Position numbers and translations under genes: made by a program
Assembly (NCBI GenBank): GCA_001464815.1
Contig: LNDW01000015.1
Location: 248,001-312,000 of the forward strand
Source of the DNA: Betaproteobacteria bacterium Ga0077527
Lineage (GTDB): Bacteria > Pseudomonadota > Gammaproteobacteria > Burkholderiales > SG8-41
DNA length: 64,000 nt
Direction of reading: 5' to 3'
The notes under the pieces: model-generated
Told to the model about the DNA's origin: nothing
The model's input: only the letters and a program-made list of their open reading frames with translations
Databases searched by the model: none
Part shown: positions 15,297 to 22,875 of the stretch, piece after piece
How positions within the stretch are numbered: position 1 is the first letter of the stretch
Layout: every line of letters begins with the position of its first letter

Positions 15297-16326
15297 GGGC
15301 TGGAGGCACATCAGAAGTATTCAATTCCCATTTTGGCGGGAACCATGCCGGCGGAGATGGTTGTTGTGGAGAAAAGCGTTGCTTTATTCGGACTCTACCG
15401 CTGCACCCGAGCACTTCGGGATGCGCGACGCGCGCATACTTGCTGATTTCGCAAAAAATATTCTGACAGTCAATTAGTTGGAGTGACCTTCCCCATAAGG
15501 ACCTAAAAACAAGATCACGCATCTTGAGCTCGACCTCTTGCCGGTCCGCGACCCAACGTATGACATCGGCCTCATTGTATTCGCCGAGATCTGAGAAACA
15601 TTTTCGGATGCCATCACGCGCGCCAGGTCCCGCCTCGACAAATTCCATCTCACTAAAAGAAAAATGATCCGAGTAGTTGATATCAGTGACAAATTGGTAG
15701 GCCAAAAATGGCCCTATACTGGGGTAAGACAATAACAACAAGAATGCGTCGCCCATCGATTCGACATTAGCCAATCTCTCAAAAAGATTGTCTTTAAGCA
15801 TATTCGTAAGAAGCTGCAGATGCATGCGGTGCTTACGTGTCTGACGAATGTCCTTCGTGCCGCTCGGCATGATGTAGGCGGCAGAGTAAATTGCCGCTTT
15901 GCTTGCCAATGCTCGCTCAAGCACAACGTCGATTTTATGTATATCGAAGGTTTTTTCACAAATATCGCCCAGAGTATTCTCAAGCAACTCCCAAGTTTCT
16001 ATTTTGTTGAAGAGCTTGAAAAGCAATATCCGAAGTACTGTATCTCGAAGGCCATATTTCTGTTTGTATATGACGTTTCGAATTAAATATTGGCTGGTCC
16101 GGTCTGCCGCTCGGTACACATTCGTGAATTTGTACTCACGCAGCACAGCGTCAGTCGTCCATGGACCGCGTTCACCCCGTATTCTTCGGAAGTAGACATT
16201 TTGACGCTCCGTGGCAAATCGCCAATACGTGTCAAAAACAGCGGTCGGCGTGGGCTCCTTGCGTCGCACCAATATCGAAGCGGAGGTCTTTATGAGTTTT
16301 GCCGTTGAGTGCACCTTGTCCAACAC
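15268..16326 (-). CDS. 5-hmdU DNA kinase / thymine pyrophosphorylase-like protein
   Basis: A 352-residue protein matching the phage family that acts on 5-hydroxymethyluracil in DNA (5-hmdU DNA kinase, helical-domain family, also called the alpha-glutamyl/putrescinyl thymine pyrophosphorylase clade). Motifs: YWRFATERQNVYFRR at 34-48, YKFTNVYRAADRTSQYLIRN at 65-84, YPSIGPFLAYQ at 201-211, AGPGARDGIRKCF at 232-244 and LQLIDCQNIFCEISKYARV at 282-300. In phages it prepares hmdU for hypermodification. Here it lies on the opposite strand, its 3' end overlapping the MazG-like gene by 29 bases. The gene is AT-rich like the island. Confidence 0.75.
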   Translation of the reverse strand: MLDKVHSTAKLIKTSASILVRRKEPTPTAVFDTYWRFATERQNVYFRRIRGERGPWTTDAVLREYKFTNVYRAADRTSQYLIRNVIYKQKYGLRDTVLRILLFKLFNKIETWELLENTLGDICEKTFDIHKIDVVLERALASKAAIYSAAYIMPSGTKDIRQTRKHRMHLQLLTNMLKDNLFERLANVESMGDAFLLLLSYPSIGPFLAYQFVTDINYSDHFSFSEMEFVEAGPGARDGIRKCFSDLGEYNEADVIRWVADRQEVELKMRDLVFRSLWGRSLQLIDCQNIFCEISKYARVAHPEVLGCSGRVRIKQRFSPQQPSPPAWFPPKWELNTSDVPPALILMPTRRG

Positions 16327-16330
16327 GAAT

Positions 16331-16641
16331 CGACGCCCCTTTTTTCAAGCACGTTAGATGTAATTAATCACTGGTCACTGGGGTGATATAACTCACTATG
16401 CCTGAGAAATACCATTCAGGCGGCACCTAATGTCAGCTTCTTCACATAGAAGCCCCTAAAACAGGGCAACACAAGCCTCATGAAAAGGAATAAGTAAATT
16501 TCATAGACTAGAAAAGGTATTCTGCGATTTTAGTACATATCTTCTATGAAATGGTACACAACCGGGGTCGATTTCTTTTTGAAAAAATGCGCACAATTGG
16601 GGATAGATCACATTCCCCATTAGCAGCAGCCTTTCCTAAGC
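16331..16641. other. AT-rich gap at the right edge of the island
   Basis: No gene is seen. It must carry the promoter of the minus-strand kinase-like gene. A 10-bp perfect inverted repeat, ATTTCATAGA at 16498-16507 and TCTATGAAAT at 16543-16552, could be an operator. High GC resumes at about 16640 with the hydrolase remnant. No integrase, tRNA or clear attachment repeat is visible. Confidence 0.5.
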
Positions 16642-16883
16642 ATGCCCACCCTCAAAGACCTCTCCATCCTGATCCACCCCGGCCTCAACGACTCCGGCCC
16701 GGATCACTGGCACACCCACTGGGAACAGGCCTTCCCCGATTTCGTGCGCGTGCAGCAGGCAGACTGGGACCATCCGGGCTATGACGCATGGATCGCAAAA
16801 TGCCCTTCACCAAGCCGGAGGGCGTGCTGATCGATGTGAAGGTCGGCGCCATCGACGCGCCCTGCATTCCGCTGCCGGGTTGA
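16642..16883 (+). pseudogene. Hydrolase 5' end joined to a cupin 3' end
   Basis: Positions 16642-~16790 are a near copy of the first 50 codons of the RBBP9-like hydrolase at 17921 (HPGLNDSGPDHWHTHWEQAF). From about 16800 to 16883, in another frame, the sequence ends VKVGAIDAPCIPLPG, closely matching the C terminus of the cupin at 20826 (VKVGAIDAPFIALPN). Everything between has been deleted. It marks where a second hydrolase-cupin copy once stood, next to the island border. Confidence 0.75.
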
Positions 16884-16987
16884 GCGAGACCCGGACGCAG
16901 GCTTACCCTGTTGCATGCATGCAATCGATTGATTCCAGCGTTCCGCAACCCCGCATTCCGCTTCCACCTGAAACTTCCGGACCTCCG

Positions 16988-17899
16988 ATGACTGCAAACG
17001 ATACCCACACCCCTCAACCGTCCACCGGCAAACTGGTATTCCTCCACTATGATCAGGCCGGGCTGGATGCCGTCTATAACCAGTCGGCCTATGCGCCGCA
17101 TTCGGAACATGTACGCACGCGGATGTCTCTCGCCAGCGCAGCAGTCCGGGCCAGGATCGGGCCACCGCAAAGACATGCCTATGGCGATGCCCCTATCGAA
17201 GGCCTGGATGTCTATCCGGCAGCGGAACACAACGCCCCGATTATCGTATTCATCCACGGTGGCGCATGGAGAAGGGGGCTCGCCAGCCAGAACGCCTTCG
17301 CGGCGGAAATGTTCGTCAAGGCCGGCGCCCACTTCATCGTCCCCGATTTTTCCTGGGTGCAGGATGCCGCGGACAGCCTGAGGACGCTGGCGGACCAGGT
17401 TCGCCGGTCGCTGATCTGGGTCTACCGGAATGCCGGGAAACTGGACGCGGATCAGAGTCGAATCTACCTCGTCGGCCATTCGTCCGGCGCTCACCTGGCC
17501 GCCGTGGCACTGACCACGGACTGGCAGAAGGACTACGACCCCGCCCTCCCCGAAAACTTCATCCGCGGCGCCGTCCTGTGCAGCGGAATGTTCGACCTGC
17601 ACCCGGTCAGGCTGTCTTCCAGAAGTTCTTACGTGAAATTCGACGACGACCTTGAGTTCAAGCTGAGCCCGCAGCGCCACCTTGAACGCATTGGCGCACC
17701 GATCGTGCTGCTGTACGGCACACGGGAAACACCGGAGTTCCAGCGGCAGTCCATCGACTTTGACAAAGCTCTGCGGGACTCCGGAAAATCCTCCCGGCTG
17801 GTCGTGGCACAGGAATATGACCATTTCGAACTCAAGGAAACGCTCGCGAATCCGTACGGCCCTTACGGCCAGGCCGTGATGTCGCAGATTTTTCCGTAA
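16988..17899 (+). CDS. Alpha/beta hydrolase, kynurenine formamidase/esterase-like
   Basis: A 303-residue alpha/beta hydrolase. The oxyanion motif FIHGGAWRRG at 88-97 and the nucleophile elbow GHSSGAHLA with S165 place it with the KynB-like/HSL arylformamidase-esterase group. The histidine of DHFELKE near the end is the likely third triad member. No signal peptide is seen. A longer start at 16919 is possible but adds only a disordered proline-rich leader. It lies 21 bases before the RBBP9-like hydrolase gene and probably shares its transcript. No tryptophan-catabolism gene is nearby, so the substrate is open. Confidence 0.82.
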   Translation: MTANDTHTPQPSTGKLVFLHYDQAGLDAVYNQSAYAPHSEHVRTRMSLASAAVRARIGPPQRHAYGDAPIEGLDVYPAAEHNAPIIVFIHGGAWRRGLASQNAFAAEMFVKAGAHFIVPDFSWVQDAADSLRTLADQVRRSLIWVYRNAGKLDADQSRIYLVGHSSGAHLAAVALTTDWQKDYDPALPENFIRGAVLCSGMFDLHPVRLSSRSSYVKFDDDLEFKLSPQRHLERIGAPIVLLYGTRETPEFQRQSIDFDKALRDSGKSSRLVVAQEYDHFELKETLANPYGPYGQAVMSQIFP

Positions 17900-17920
17900 A
17901 CGATGACCGGGCCCCGCCGC

Positions 17921-18493
17921 ATGCCCACGCGCAAGGATTTCTCGGTACTGATCCATCCCGGCCTCAACGGCTCCGGCCCGGATCACTGGCATACGCACTG
18001 GGAACAGGCCTTCCCCGATTTCGTGCGGGTGCAGCAGGCGGACTGGGACCATCCGGTCTATGACACGTGGGCCGCGACGCTGACGGATTACGTACTGCGA
18101 TCACCGAAGCCGGTGGTGCTGGTGCCGCACAGCGCGGGCACCACGCTGGTGATGAAGTGGTCCTTCGAACAACCCGAGGCCGTGAAGAAGGTGGCCGGCG
18201 TGTTTTTTGTGGCCCCCACTGATCGCGACCGGCCGATGCCGCCGGGCACCGTCAGCCCGCTGCAGGGTTTCGGCGGCATGATCATGAAGCGCCTGCCCTA
18301 CCCCAGCGCGGTGGTCGCGGGGCGCAATGATGACCGCGTCAGCTTTGAGCGTGCACAGGCCTTCGCGCAGGCCTGGGGCTCAACGTTCTTCGACGGCGGC
18401 ATGAATGGCCATCTAGGTTCGGATGCAAAACTCGGCGTGTGGCCGGAAGGGCTGGTTTACTTCGGGCAGTTTCTGGCTGCGCTTCGCGCGTAG
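17921..18493 (+). CDS. RBBP9/YdeN-family serine hydrolase
   Basis: A 190-residue small alpha/beta hydrolase. The nucleophile lies in VPHSAGTT, the acid is probably in AGRNDDRV and the histidine in GGMNGHLGSD. The opening LIHPGLNGSGPDHWHTHWE is a family signature. I chose the ATG at 17921 because the truncated duplicate at 16642 keeps the same MPT-KD start; an ATG at 17903 adds six residues. It is probably cotranscribed with the upstream esterase. The biological substrate of this family is largely unknown. Confidence 0.83.
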   Translation: MPTRKDFSVLIHPGLNGSGPDHWHTHWEQAFPDFVRVQQADWDHPVYDTWAATLTDYVLRSPKPVVLVPHSAGTTLVMKWSFEQPEAVKKVAGVFFVAPTDRDRPMPPGTVSPLQGFGGMIMKRLPYPSAVVAGRNDDRVSFERAQAFAQAWGSTFFDGGMNGHLGSDAKLGVWPEGLVYFGQFLAALRA

Positions 18494-18550
18494 CTGCAGT
18501 CATCAGGCTGCTTTACCCGGGTCACGCATCAAGCCAATTCCGCAGCTTGC

Positions 18551-18578
18551 CGCAGTGTAAACCATGGATTACACTGCG
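18551..18578. promoter_or_regulatory. Palindromic operator over the toxin start
   Basis: CGCAGTGTAA (18551-18560) is mirrored exactly by TTACACTGCG (18569-18578) around ACCATGGA, which contains the ATG at 18564. Position and symmetry fit an autoregulatory operator of the toxin-antitoxin pair. Confidence 0.7.
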
Positions 18579-18872
18579 CTGGTGATCGAAATCCGCGAAA
18601 CGCAGGAATTCTCCAGCTGGCTGACGTCCTTGCGCGATGCCCGCGCAAGGACGCGGGTGCAGGCGCGCATTCTCCGTCTGCGCTACGGCAACCCCGGTGA
18701 TGTGAAGCCGGTGGGTGAAGGGGTTTCCGAAATGCGCATTGATTACGGCCCCGGTTATCGGGTTTATTTCGTCAAGCGCGGCGCGCTGATGGTGATCCTG
18801 CTGGCGGGCGGCGCCAAACCGACGCAGGACAAGGACATCAAAACCGCGCTGAAGCTGGCGCGCATGCTTTAG
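18564..18872 (+). CDS. RelE/HigB-type toxin of a type II TA module
   Basis: A 102-residue RelE/ParE-superfamily protein of the addiction-module killer group, expected to be a ribosome-dependent mRNA endonuclease. Family pattern: VIEIRETQEFSSWLTSLRD, then RILRLRYGNPGDVKPVGEGV, MRIDYGPGYRVYF, and a C-terminal LLAGGAKPTQDKDI. The typical family start would be at VIEIR, so GTG at 18582 may be used instead of ATG 18564. A 28-bp palindrome covers the ATG. The antitoxin gene follows after 9 bases, the toxin-first order of HigBA-like modules. Confidence 0.87.
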   Translation: MDYTALVIEIRETQEFSSWLTSLRDARARTRVQARILRLRYGNPGDVKPVGEGVSEMRIDYGPGYRVYFVKRGALMVILLAGGAKPTQDKDIKTALKLARML

Positions 18873-18881
18873 GAGTTCATC

Positions 18882-19184
18882 ATGGCCAAGAAACTGACTA
18901 CACGCCCTTATGACGCAGCGACTTACCTGAGAACCGAGCAGGAGTGCGCGCTGTATCTGCAGGCCGCGATTGACGAATCAGACGGCGATCCGGCGCTGGT
19001 GGTTGGCGCACTCGGCGATATCGCCCGTGCCCGCGGCATGATGCAACTCGCGCGCGACACCGGCCTCACCCGCGAGGGGCTGTACAAGGCACTGTCGCCG
19101 GACGGCAACCCGAGTTTTGCGACGGTGATGAAAGTCTGCAAGGCGCTGGGCTTGAAGCTGCATACCGAAGCGGTCGAGACCTGA
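18882..19184 (+). CDS. HTH antitoxin of the toxin-antitoxin module
   Basis: A 100-residue antidote protein of the HigA-like addiction-module family. The N-terminal half (RPYDAATYLRTEQECALYLQ) is the helical toxin-binding part. The C-terminal half has a helix-turn-helix: MMQLARDTGLTREGLYKALS, then GNPSFATVMKVCKALGLKL. AGGAG precedes the ATG. It should bind and neutralise the toxin and, with it, repress the promoter through the palindrome at 18551-18578. Confidence 0.87.
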   Translation: MAKKLTTRPYDAATYLRTEQECALYLQAAIDESDGDPALVVGALGDIARARGMMQLARDTGLTREGLYKALSPDGNPSFATVMKVCKALGLKLHTEAVET

Positions 19185-19214
19185 TCATCGATACCCGCTG
19201 ATAATCGCTAAACC

Positions 19215-19452
19215 GGGTCGGACCACCGCAAGCTGTTGATACAGAAAACCAAGCGTGAAAATTCAGGTCGTTTGAAAGCCTTAGAGCTGTGTTTTTGGTG
19301 GCCAAAACGCAACTCCAAGGATCAGGCCAACCGCGATACGAGAGATGCTTGGACGCGTGTTTTCGGCCTCAAGAGTGGCGTTCCAAGGATTAAAAACGCC
19401 GCTTTCCAGGCAAGAAATTCAGTGGATTCATTTACTTCGCGTGGTCCGACCC
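19215..19452. mobile_element. 238-bp MITE-like element with terminal inverted repeats
   Basis: GGGTCGGACCAC at 19215-19226 is matched perfectly in reverse by GTGGTCCGACCC at 19441-19452, with partial pairing further inward (AAG/CTT). The interior has no open gene and is less GC-rich than its surroundings. No target-site duplication is clear. This is the form of a non-autonomous transposable element. It fills most of the gap between the antitoxin gene and the next gene; the remaining bases show nothing else. Confidence 0.5.
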
Positions 19453-19523
19453 TGCGGGCAACCTGCAGGTAAGAGCTCCCTTGAACCGCTCCGCTGTGCA
19501 TCCCCGGTGTGCGTCCCCAGGGT

Positions 19524-20078
19524 CTATCCGCGAACCAGCCGCGCCAATTCCGCGCCCTCCACCAGCCTCACGCCCTTCTGCCGGGCGAAGGCCCGTGCCT
19601 GATCCGTCAGTTCACCCGCCACCACATAGCGGCATTCCCGCGCCTCGCGCTGCTCGCCTTCTGCCGCCAGGTCCCTGATCGGCTCAATGCCGGTGCGCGC
19701 CGCCTTCCAGCGCCGCGCACTCACCAGCGTCAGGTAACCCATTTTTTCCAGCTCGAGATCGGCCACGCCGTCCACACGCCGCACGGTGTAACCCTCGGCC
19801 TTGTAGCCCCGCTCCAGCGCCTGCGCAAATTCCTCCCAGGACAGGCTGCGGGTTTGCTCCAGCGTTTTGGCCACCCGCGCGCCATTGGGCCCGAAGGCCT
19901 GCTGCCAGGCGGCCACCAGGGTGATGACGATGAAGGGGAAGGCGCAAAACAGCGCATAGGCCCAGGGCACAAAGAGCTGCGCCAGCACAAAGGTGACCAG
20001 CGCGGCCAGCGCGCTCACCCACCAGCTGCGGCGCATCAGCATTGCAAAAATCGAGTTCTCGGGTATCTTCCACTGCAT
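19524..20078 (-). CDS. Membrane-anchored Mrr-like restriction endonuclease-fold protein
   Basis: A 184-residue protein with two hydrophobic helices at about residues 17-53 (WWVSALAALVTFVLAQLFV and YALFCAFPFIVITLVAAW). A C-terminal domain (~80-184) resembles the Mrr-cat/restriction-endonuclease fold: ALERGYKAEGYTVRRVDGVA, DLELEKMGYLTLVSARRW, then VAGELTDQARAFARQKGV. The usual D-(x)-E-x-K metal site is degraded (DLELEK ... SARRW), so nuclease activity is uncertain. The start at 20078 (MQWKIP) is preferred. It diverges from the methyltransferase gene with only 73 bases between starts. Confidence 0.7.
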   Translation of the reverse strand: MQWKIPENSIFAMLMRRSWWVSALAALVTFVLAQLFVPWAYALFCAFPFIVITLVAAWQQAFGPNGARVAKTLEQTRSLSWEEFAQALERGYKAEGYTVRRVDGVADLELEKMGYLTLVSARRWKAARTGIEPIRDLAAEGEQREARECRYVVAGELTDQARAFARQKGVRLVEGAELARLVRG

Positions 20079-20151
20079 GTATTGCGCCTCACCTTGATGA
20101 ATCAGGGCAGTGTAGCTTTTAACACACGGCCAAAGCGCTGCTGTTGATCCC

Positions 20152-20829
20152 ATGAAACTGTCCGCACAAGACCTGGAAACCATCACCAGGGTCACGCTGC
20201 AGCATTACGACCAGAATGCCGAGTCGTTCTGGCAGGGCACGCGCGATCACGATGTCAGCCAGAATATCGCCGCCCTGTTGCAGCACATCAGCGGCGAGCC
20301 GCCGTACCGGATCCTGGATCTGGGTTGTGGTCCGGGGCGCGATCTCAAGGCGTTCACGGTGCTCGGTCATGTCGCGACCGGCGTGGAAGGTTCCGCGCGG
20401 TTTGCCGCCATGGCGCGGGCGTACAGCGGCTGCGTGGTGTGGCAGCAGGATTTTCTGCAGCTGGATTTGCCGCCAGGGCATTTTGACGGCGTGTTTGCCA
20501 ATGCCGTGCTGTTTCATGTGCCGGCGCAGGAATTGCCGCGCGTGCTGCGCCAGCTTCAGACCACGCTGAAACCCGGCGGCGTGTTGTTCAGCTCCAATCC
20601 GCGCGGCCGCAATGATGCCGGCTGGAACGGCGGGCGCTACGGTGTCTTTCACGATCTTGAGGTCTGGCGCGGCCGCATGACCGCGGCGGGTTTTACCGAG
20701 CTGGCGCACTACTACCGGCCCGAGGGCCTGCCGCGTGAGCAGCAGCCCTGGCTGGCCAGCGTGTGGCGCAGCGCCAGTGCGGCCCTGGAGCCGGATCCCG
20801 CCTTCCGGAATTCGGACAAGGCCCGATGA
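20152..20829 (+). CDS. Class I SAM-dependent methyltransferase
   Basis: A 225-residue Rossmann-fold methyltransferase. Motif I is ILDLGCGPGRDL at 54-65, a later acidic residue lies in GVEGSARF, and LPPGHFDGVFANAVLFHVP resembles motif IV. The family is close to the Tam/TehB-like small-molecule methyltransferases; the acceptor cannot be told. Its stop overlaps the start of the cupin gene (ATGA), so the two are cotranslated and probably act together. Confidence 0.82.
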   Translation: MKLSAQDLETITRVTLQHYDQNAESFWQGTRDHDVSQNIAALLQHISGEPPYRILDLGCGPGRDLKAFTVLGHVATGVEGSARFAAMARAYSGCVVWQQDFLQLDLPPGHFDGVFANAVLFHVPAQELPRVLRQLQTTLKPGGVLFSSNPRGRNDAGWNGGRYGVFHDLEVWRGRMTAAGFTELAHYYRPEGLPREQQPWLASVWRSASAALEPDPAFRNSDKAR

Positions 20830-21506
20830 ACCTCAACCACGACTTCCGCCTGCGCGTCGTGCAACACGCCGCCGATGCCACCTGGACCCCCTCCCCGCTC
20901 CCCGGCGTAACCCGGCGCATGCTGGACCGGGTCGGCGGTGAAGTCGCGCGCGCGACCAGCATCGTGCGTTACGCCGCCGGCTCGCGCTTTGATGCGCACG
21001 GCCATCCCGGCGGTGAAGAGATCATGGTGCTAGAGGGCGTGTTCTCGGATGAACACGGTGATTACCCGGCCGGCACCTATCTGCGCAATCCGCCGGGCAG
21101 CCGCCATGCGCCGTTTTCCGCCGGGGGCTGCACGCTGTTCGTGAAACTGTGGCAGTTCGCGGCGGATGACCTGGAGCCCGTGCGCATCGATACCCGCAAC
21201 GCCGCCTTCCGCCCCGGGCTGGTGCCGGGCCTCACCGTGCTGCCGCTGCATGAGCACGCGGGCGTGAGCACGGCGCTGGTGCGCTGGGCGCCGCAGACGC
21301 AATTCAATATGCACATGCACCCCGGCGGCGAGGAGATCCTCGTGCTCGAAGGCGTTTTCCGCGACGAGGACGGCGAATACCCCGCCGGCAGCTGGCTGCG
21401 CAATCCGCGCTGGAGCCGCCACACGCCTTATACCGGCGCCGAGGGCGCGTTGATTTATGTGAAGGTCGGCGCCATTGATGCGCCGTTCATTGCCCTGCCA
21501 AACTAG
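20826..21506 (+). CDS. ChrR-like bicupin protein
   Basis: A 226-residue protein with two cupin domains. The first has HGHPGGEEIMVLEG near residue 60 and the second HMHPGGEEILVLEG near residue 164; each gives the His-x-His...Glu metal set. The layout matches the cupin part of ChrR-type anti-sigma factors without the N-terminal zinc-binding helical domain, so it is more likely a metal-dependent enzyme or sensor. The ATG overlaps the methyltransferase stop. Two deletion remnants of this gene occur at 16800-16883 and 22672-22812. Confidence 0.82.
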   Translation: MNLNHDFRLRVVQHAADATWTPSPLPGVTRRMLDRVGGEVARATSIVRYAAGSRFDAHGHPGGEEIMVLEGVFSDEHGDYPAGTYLRNPPGSRHAPFSAGGCTLFVKLWQFAADDLEPVRIDTRNAAFRPGLVPGLTVLPLHEHAGVSTALVRWAPQTQFNMHMHPGGEEILVLEGVFRDEDGEYPAGSWLRNPRWSRHTPYTGAEGALIYVKVGAIDAPFIALPN

Positions 21507-21625
21507 GTAAAAACTTGTGCGCCGCAAAAACTGCCGCCACATCCAACAAAACGCTCGCTGAACACTTATCTAAGCAATACCTTAAACTGCATCTGCTGTG
21601 TGCATTCTGTCACGGAAGGAATGTC

Positions 21626-22468
21626 ATGCGTAGATTAGGTCTTCTCCTGCTTTGCCTAATGTTTTTCACTCCGGCTTTTTCTACGGAAGTGAAACTCCCT
21701 GTTCGCCCGGTATACCAACAAACCCCGGTTTGGTGCTGGGCCGCCGTAGGCTCCATGGTTTTCGATTACTACGGCGTAGCCAATCTAAACTGCGCTGGTA
21801 ACCAGCAATGCGCCGTAGTGGCTTTGCTACACCCCAAGTGTGATGCTCTGTGCTTCAGCTGTGTCATACCAGCCGGCAGCTTGGCGGTAATGAACAACAT
21901 GCTGAAAAACTACCCCGCATTCGCGAGAAAAATGAGCGGTATTGATACAAGAATCAGTACCCAACCAATTACCAAACCCCTGTCACTTCAAGAATTGAAG
22001 CAACAGATCGATAAAAAAATGCCTGTTGTTGCAGGCATTTCACCAAGTGGATATAAATCGGCGGGCGTGTCGGAGCACGTTGCCCTAATTGTTGGATACG
22101 AGGGCGACAATATTATTGTCAATGATCCATTCCCTTTTCAGATCGCTTTCACAACCGATCCTTACTTGAAAGCCGGCGCCTCCAAGCTTGATCAAGAGGG
22201 GCAATACAAGATTGCCTATAGCCGATTCGTGAATGATCTCCAGTGGAAAGAAACGGTTTACGACATAAAGTGTAATGGTAAGGATTGCCGAAATGGCGGA
22301 CCTGTATTACCGCCATCATGCGGCCAGTCGTGCCAAACAGTCGCTGGAACATGCGGGCCTTTCATGCATCAACCCCCACGGCCGCTTGGCGGGCCATGTC
22401 ATTGCCAGTTTCCTTTGCCTTACCCGCCATACAGCGTCGTTTATCAGGGGCGGGTAAGCGATCTTTAG
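21626..22468 (+). CDS. Secreted AvrRpt2-like (C70) papain-fold peptidase
   Basis: A 280-residue protein with a signal peptide (MRRLGLLLLCLMFFTPAFS). It is followed at once by PVYQQTPVWCWAA, with Q31 and C37, the signature of the AvrRpt2/papain-like C39-C70 group. The histidine is in GVSEHVALIVGY and the third residue in IIVNDPFP. The C-terminal ~45 residues are cysteine- and proline-rich. GGAAGGA lies six bases before the ATG. The gene is clearly less GC-rich than its neighbours, a sign of transfer. Likely exported; target unknown. Confidence 0.8.
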   Translation: MRRLGLLLLCLMFFTPAFSTEVKLPVRPVYQQTPVWCWAAVGSMVFDYYGVANLNCAGNQQCAVVALLHPKCDALCFSCVIPAGSLAVMNNMLKNYPAFARKMSGIDTRISTQPITKPLSLQELKQQIDKKMPVVAGISPSGYKSAGVSEHVALIVGYEGDNIIVNDPFPFQIAFTTDPYLKAGASKLDQEGQYKIAYSRFVNDLQWKETVYDIKCNGKDCRNGGPVLPPSCGQSCQTVAGTCGPFMHQPPRPLGGPCHCQFPLPYPPYSVVYQGRVSDL

Positions 22469-22671
22469 TCTGGGCGTAAGCACATCACTGCAGCAACACC
22501 AAACGCATTCGGTCGAATTTTTCAAGGCTTGAATGGCAAAGGGGCCTGGCGCAAGGAGGCCACCGTCAAGCCTGCCCCTTTTGCGTTGTTGCCGGCCACG
22601 TCGCACGAACAACTCCGCCCACCTCTATTTCGCATCACACCCGCAGCAAGGTCACCCCTTAGAATTACACG

Positions 22672-22812
22672 ATGAACCTCAACCACGATTTCCGGTTGCG
22701 TGTGGTGTGGCACGCCGCCGAGGGCGCGCTGATTTACGTGAAGGTCGGCGCCATCGATGCGCCGTTCATGCGGCTGCCGGGCTCAACACGTCAGCTGCAG
22801 CCTGCGCCATAA
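22672..22812 (+). pseudogene. Cupin gene reduced to its two ends
   Basis: The first 16 codons match the start of the cupin at 20826 (MNLNHDFRLRVV), then the frame jumps directly to its last 20 codons (EGALIYVKVGAIDAPF). The join falls where the intact gene has GCCGCCGA and GGCGCCGAGGG, so a short-homology deletion explains it. A 46-codon frame remains. About 200 bases before it hold no recognisable gene. Confidence 0.8.
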
Positions 22813-22875
22813 GGCCTCCTGCACGCTTGACGATGCGCGCATAGCAGGCGCCACGCAAAAACCGTCAGACCTTGC

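Noticed and set aside
10234-16641. The AT-richer island as a prophage
   Set aside because: There are no integrase, capsid, tail or lysis genes, and no attachment repeats. The XRE/ImmA pair alone is not enough.
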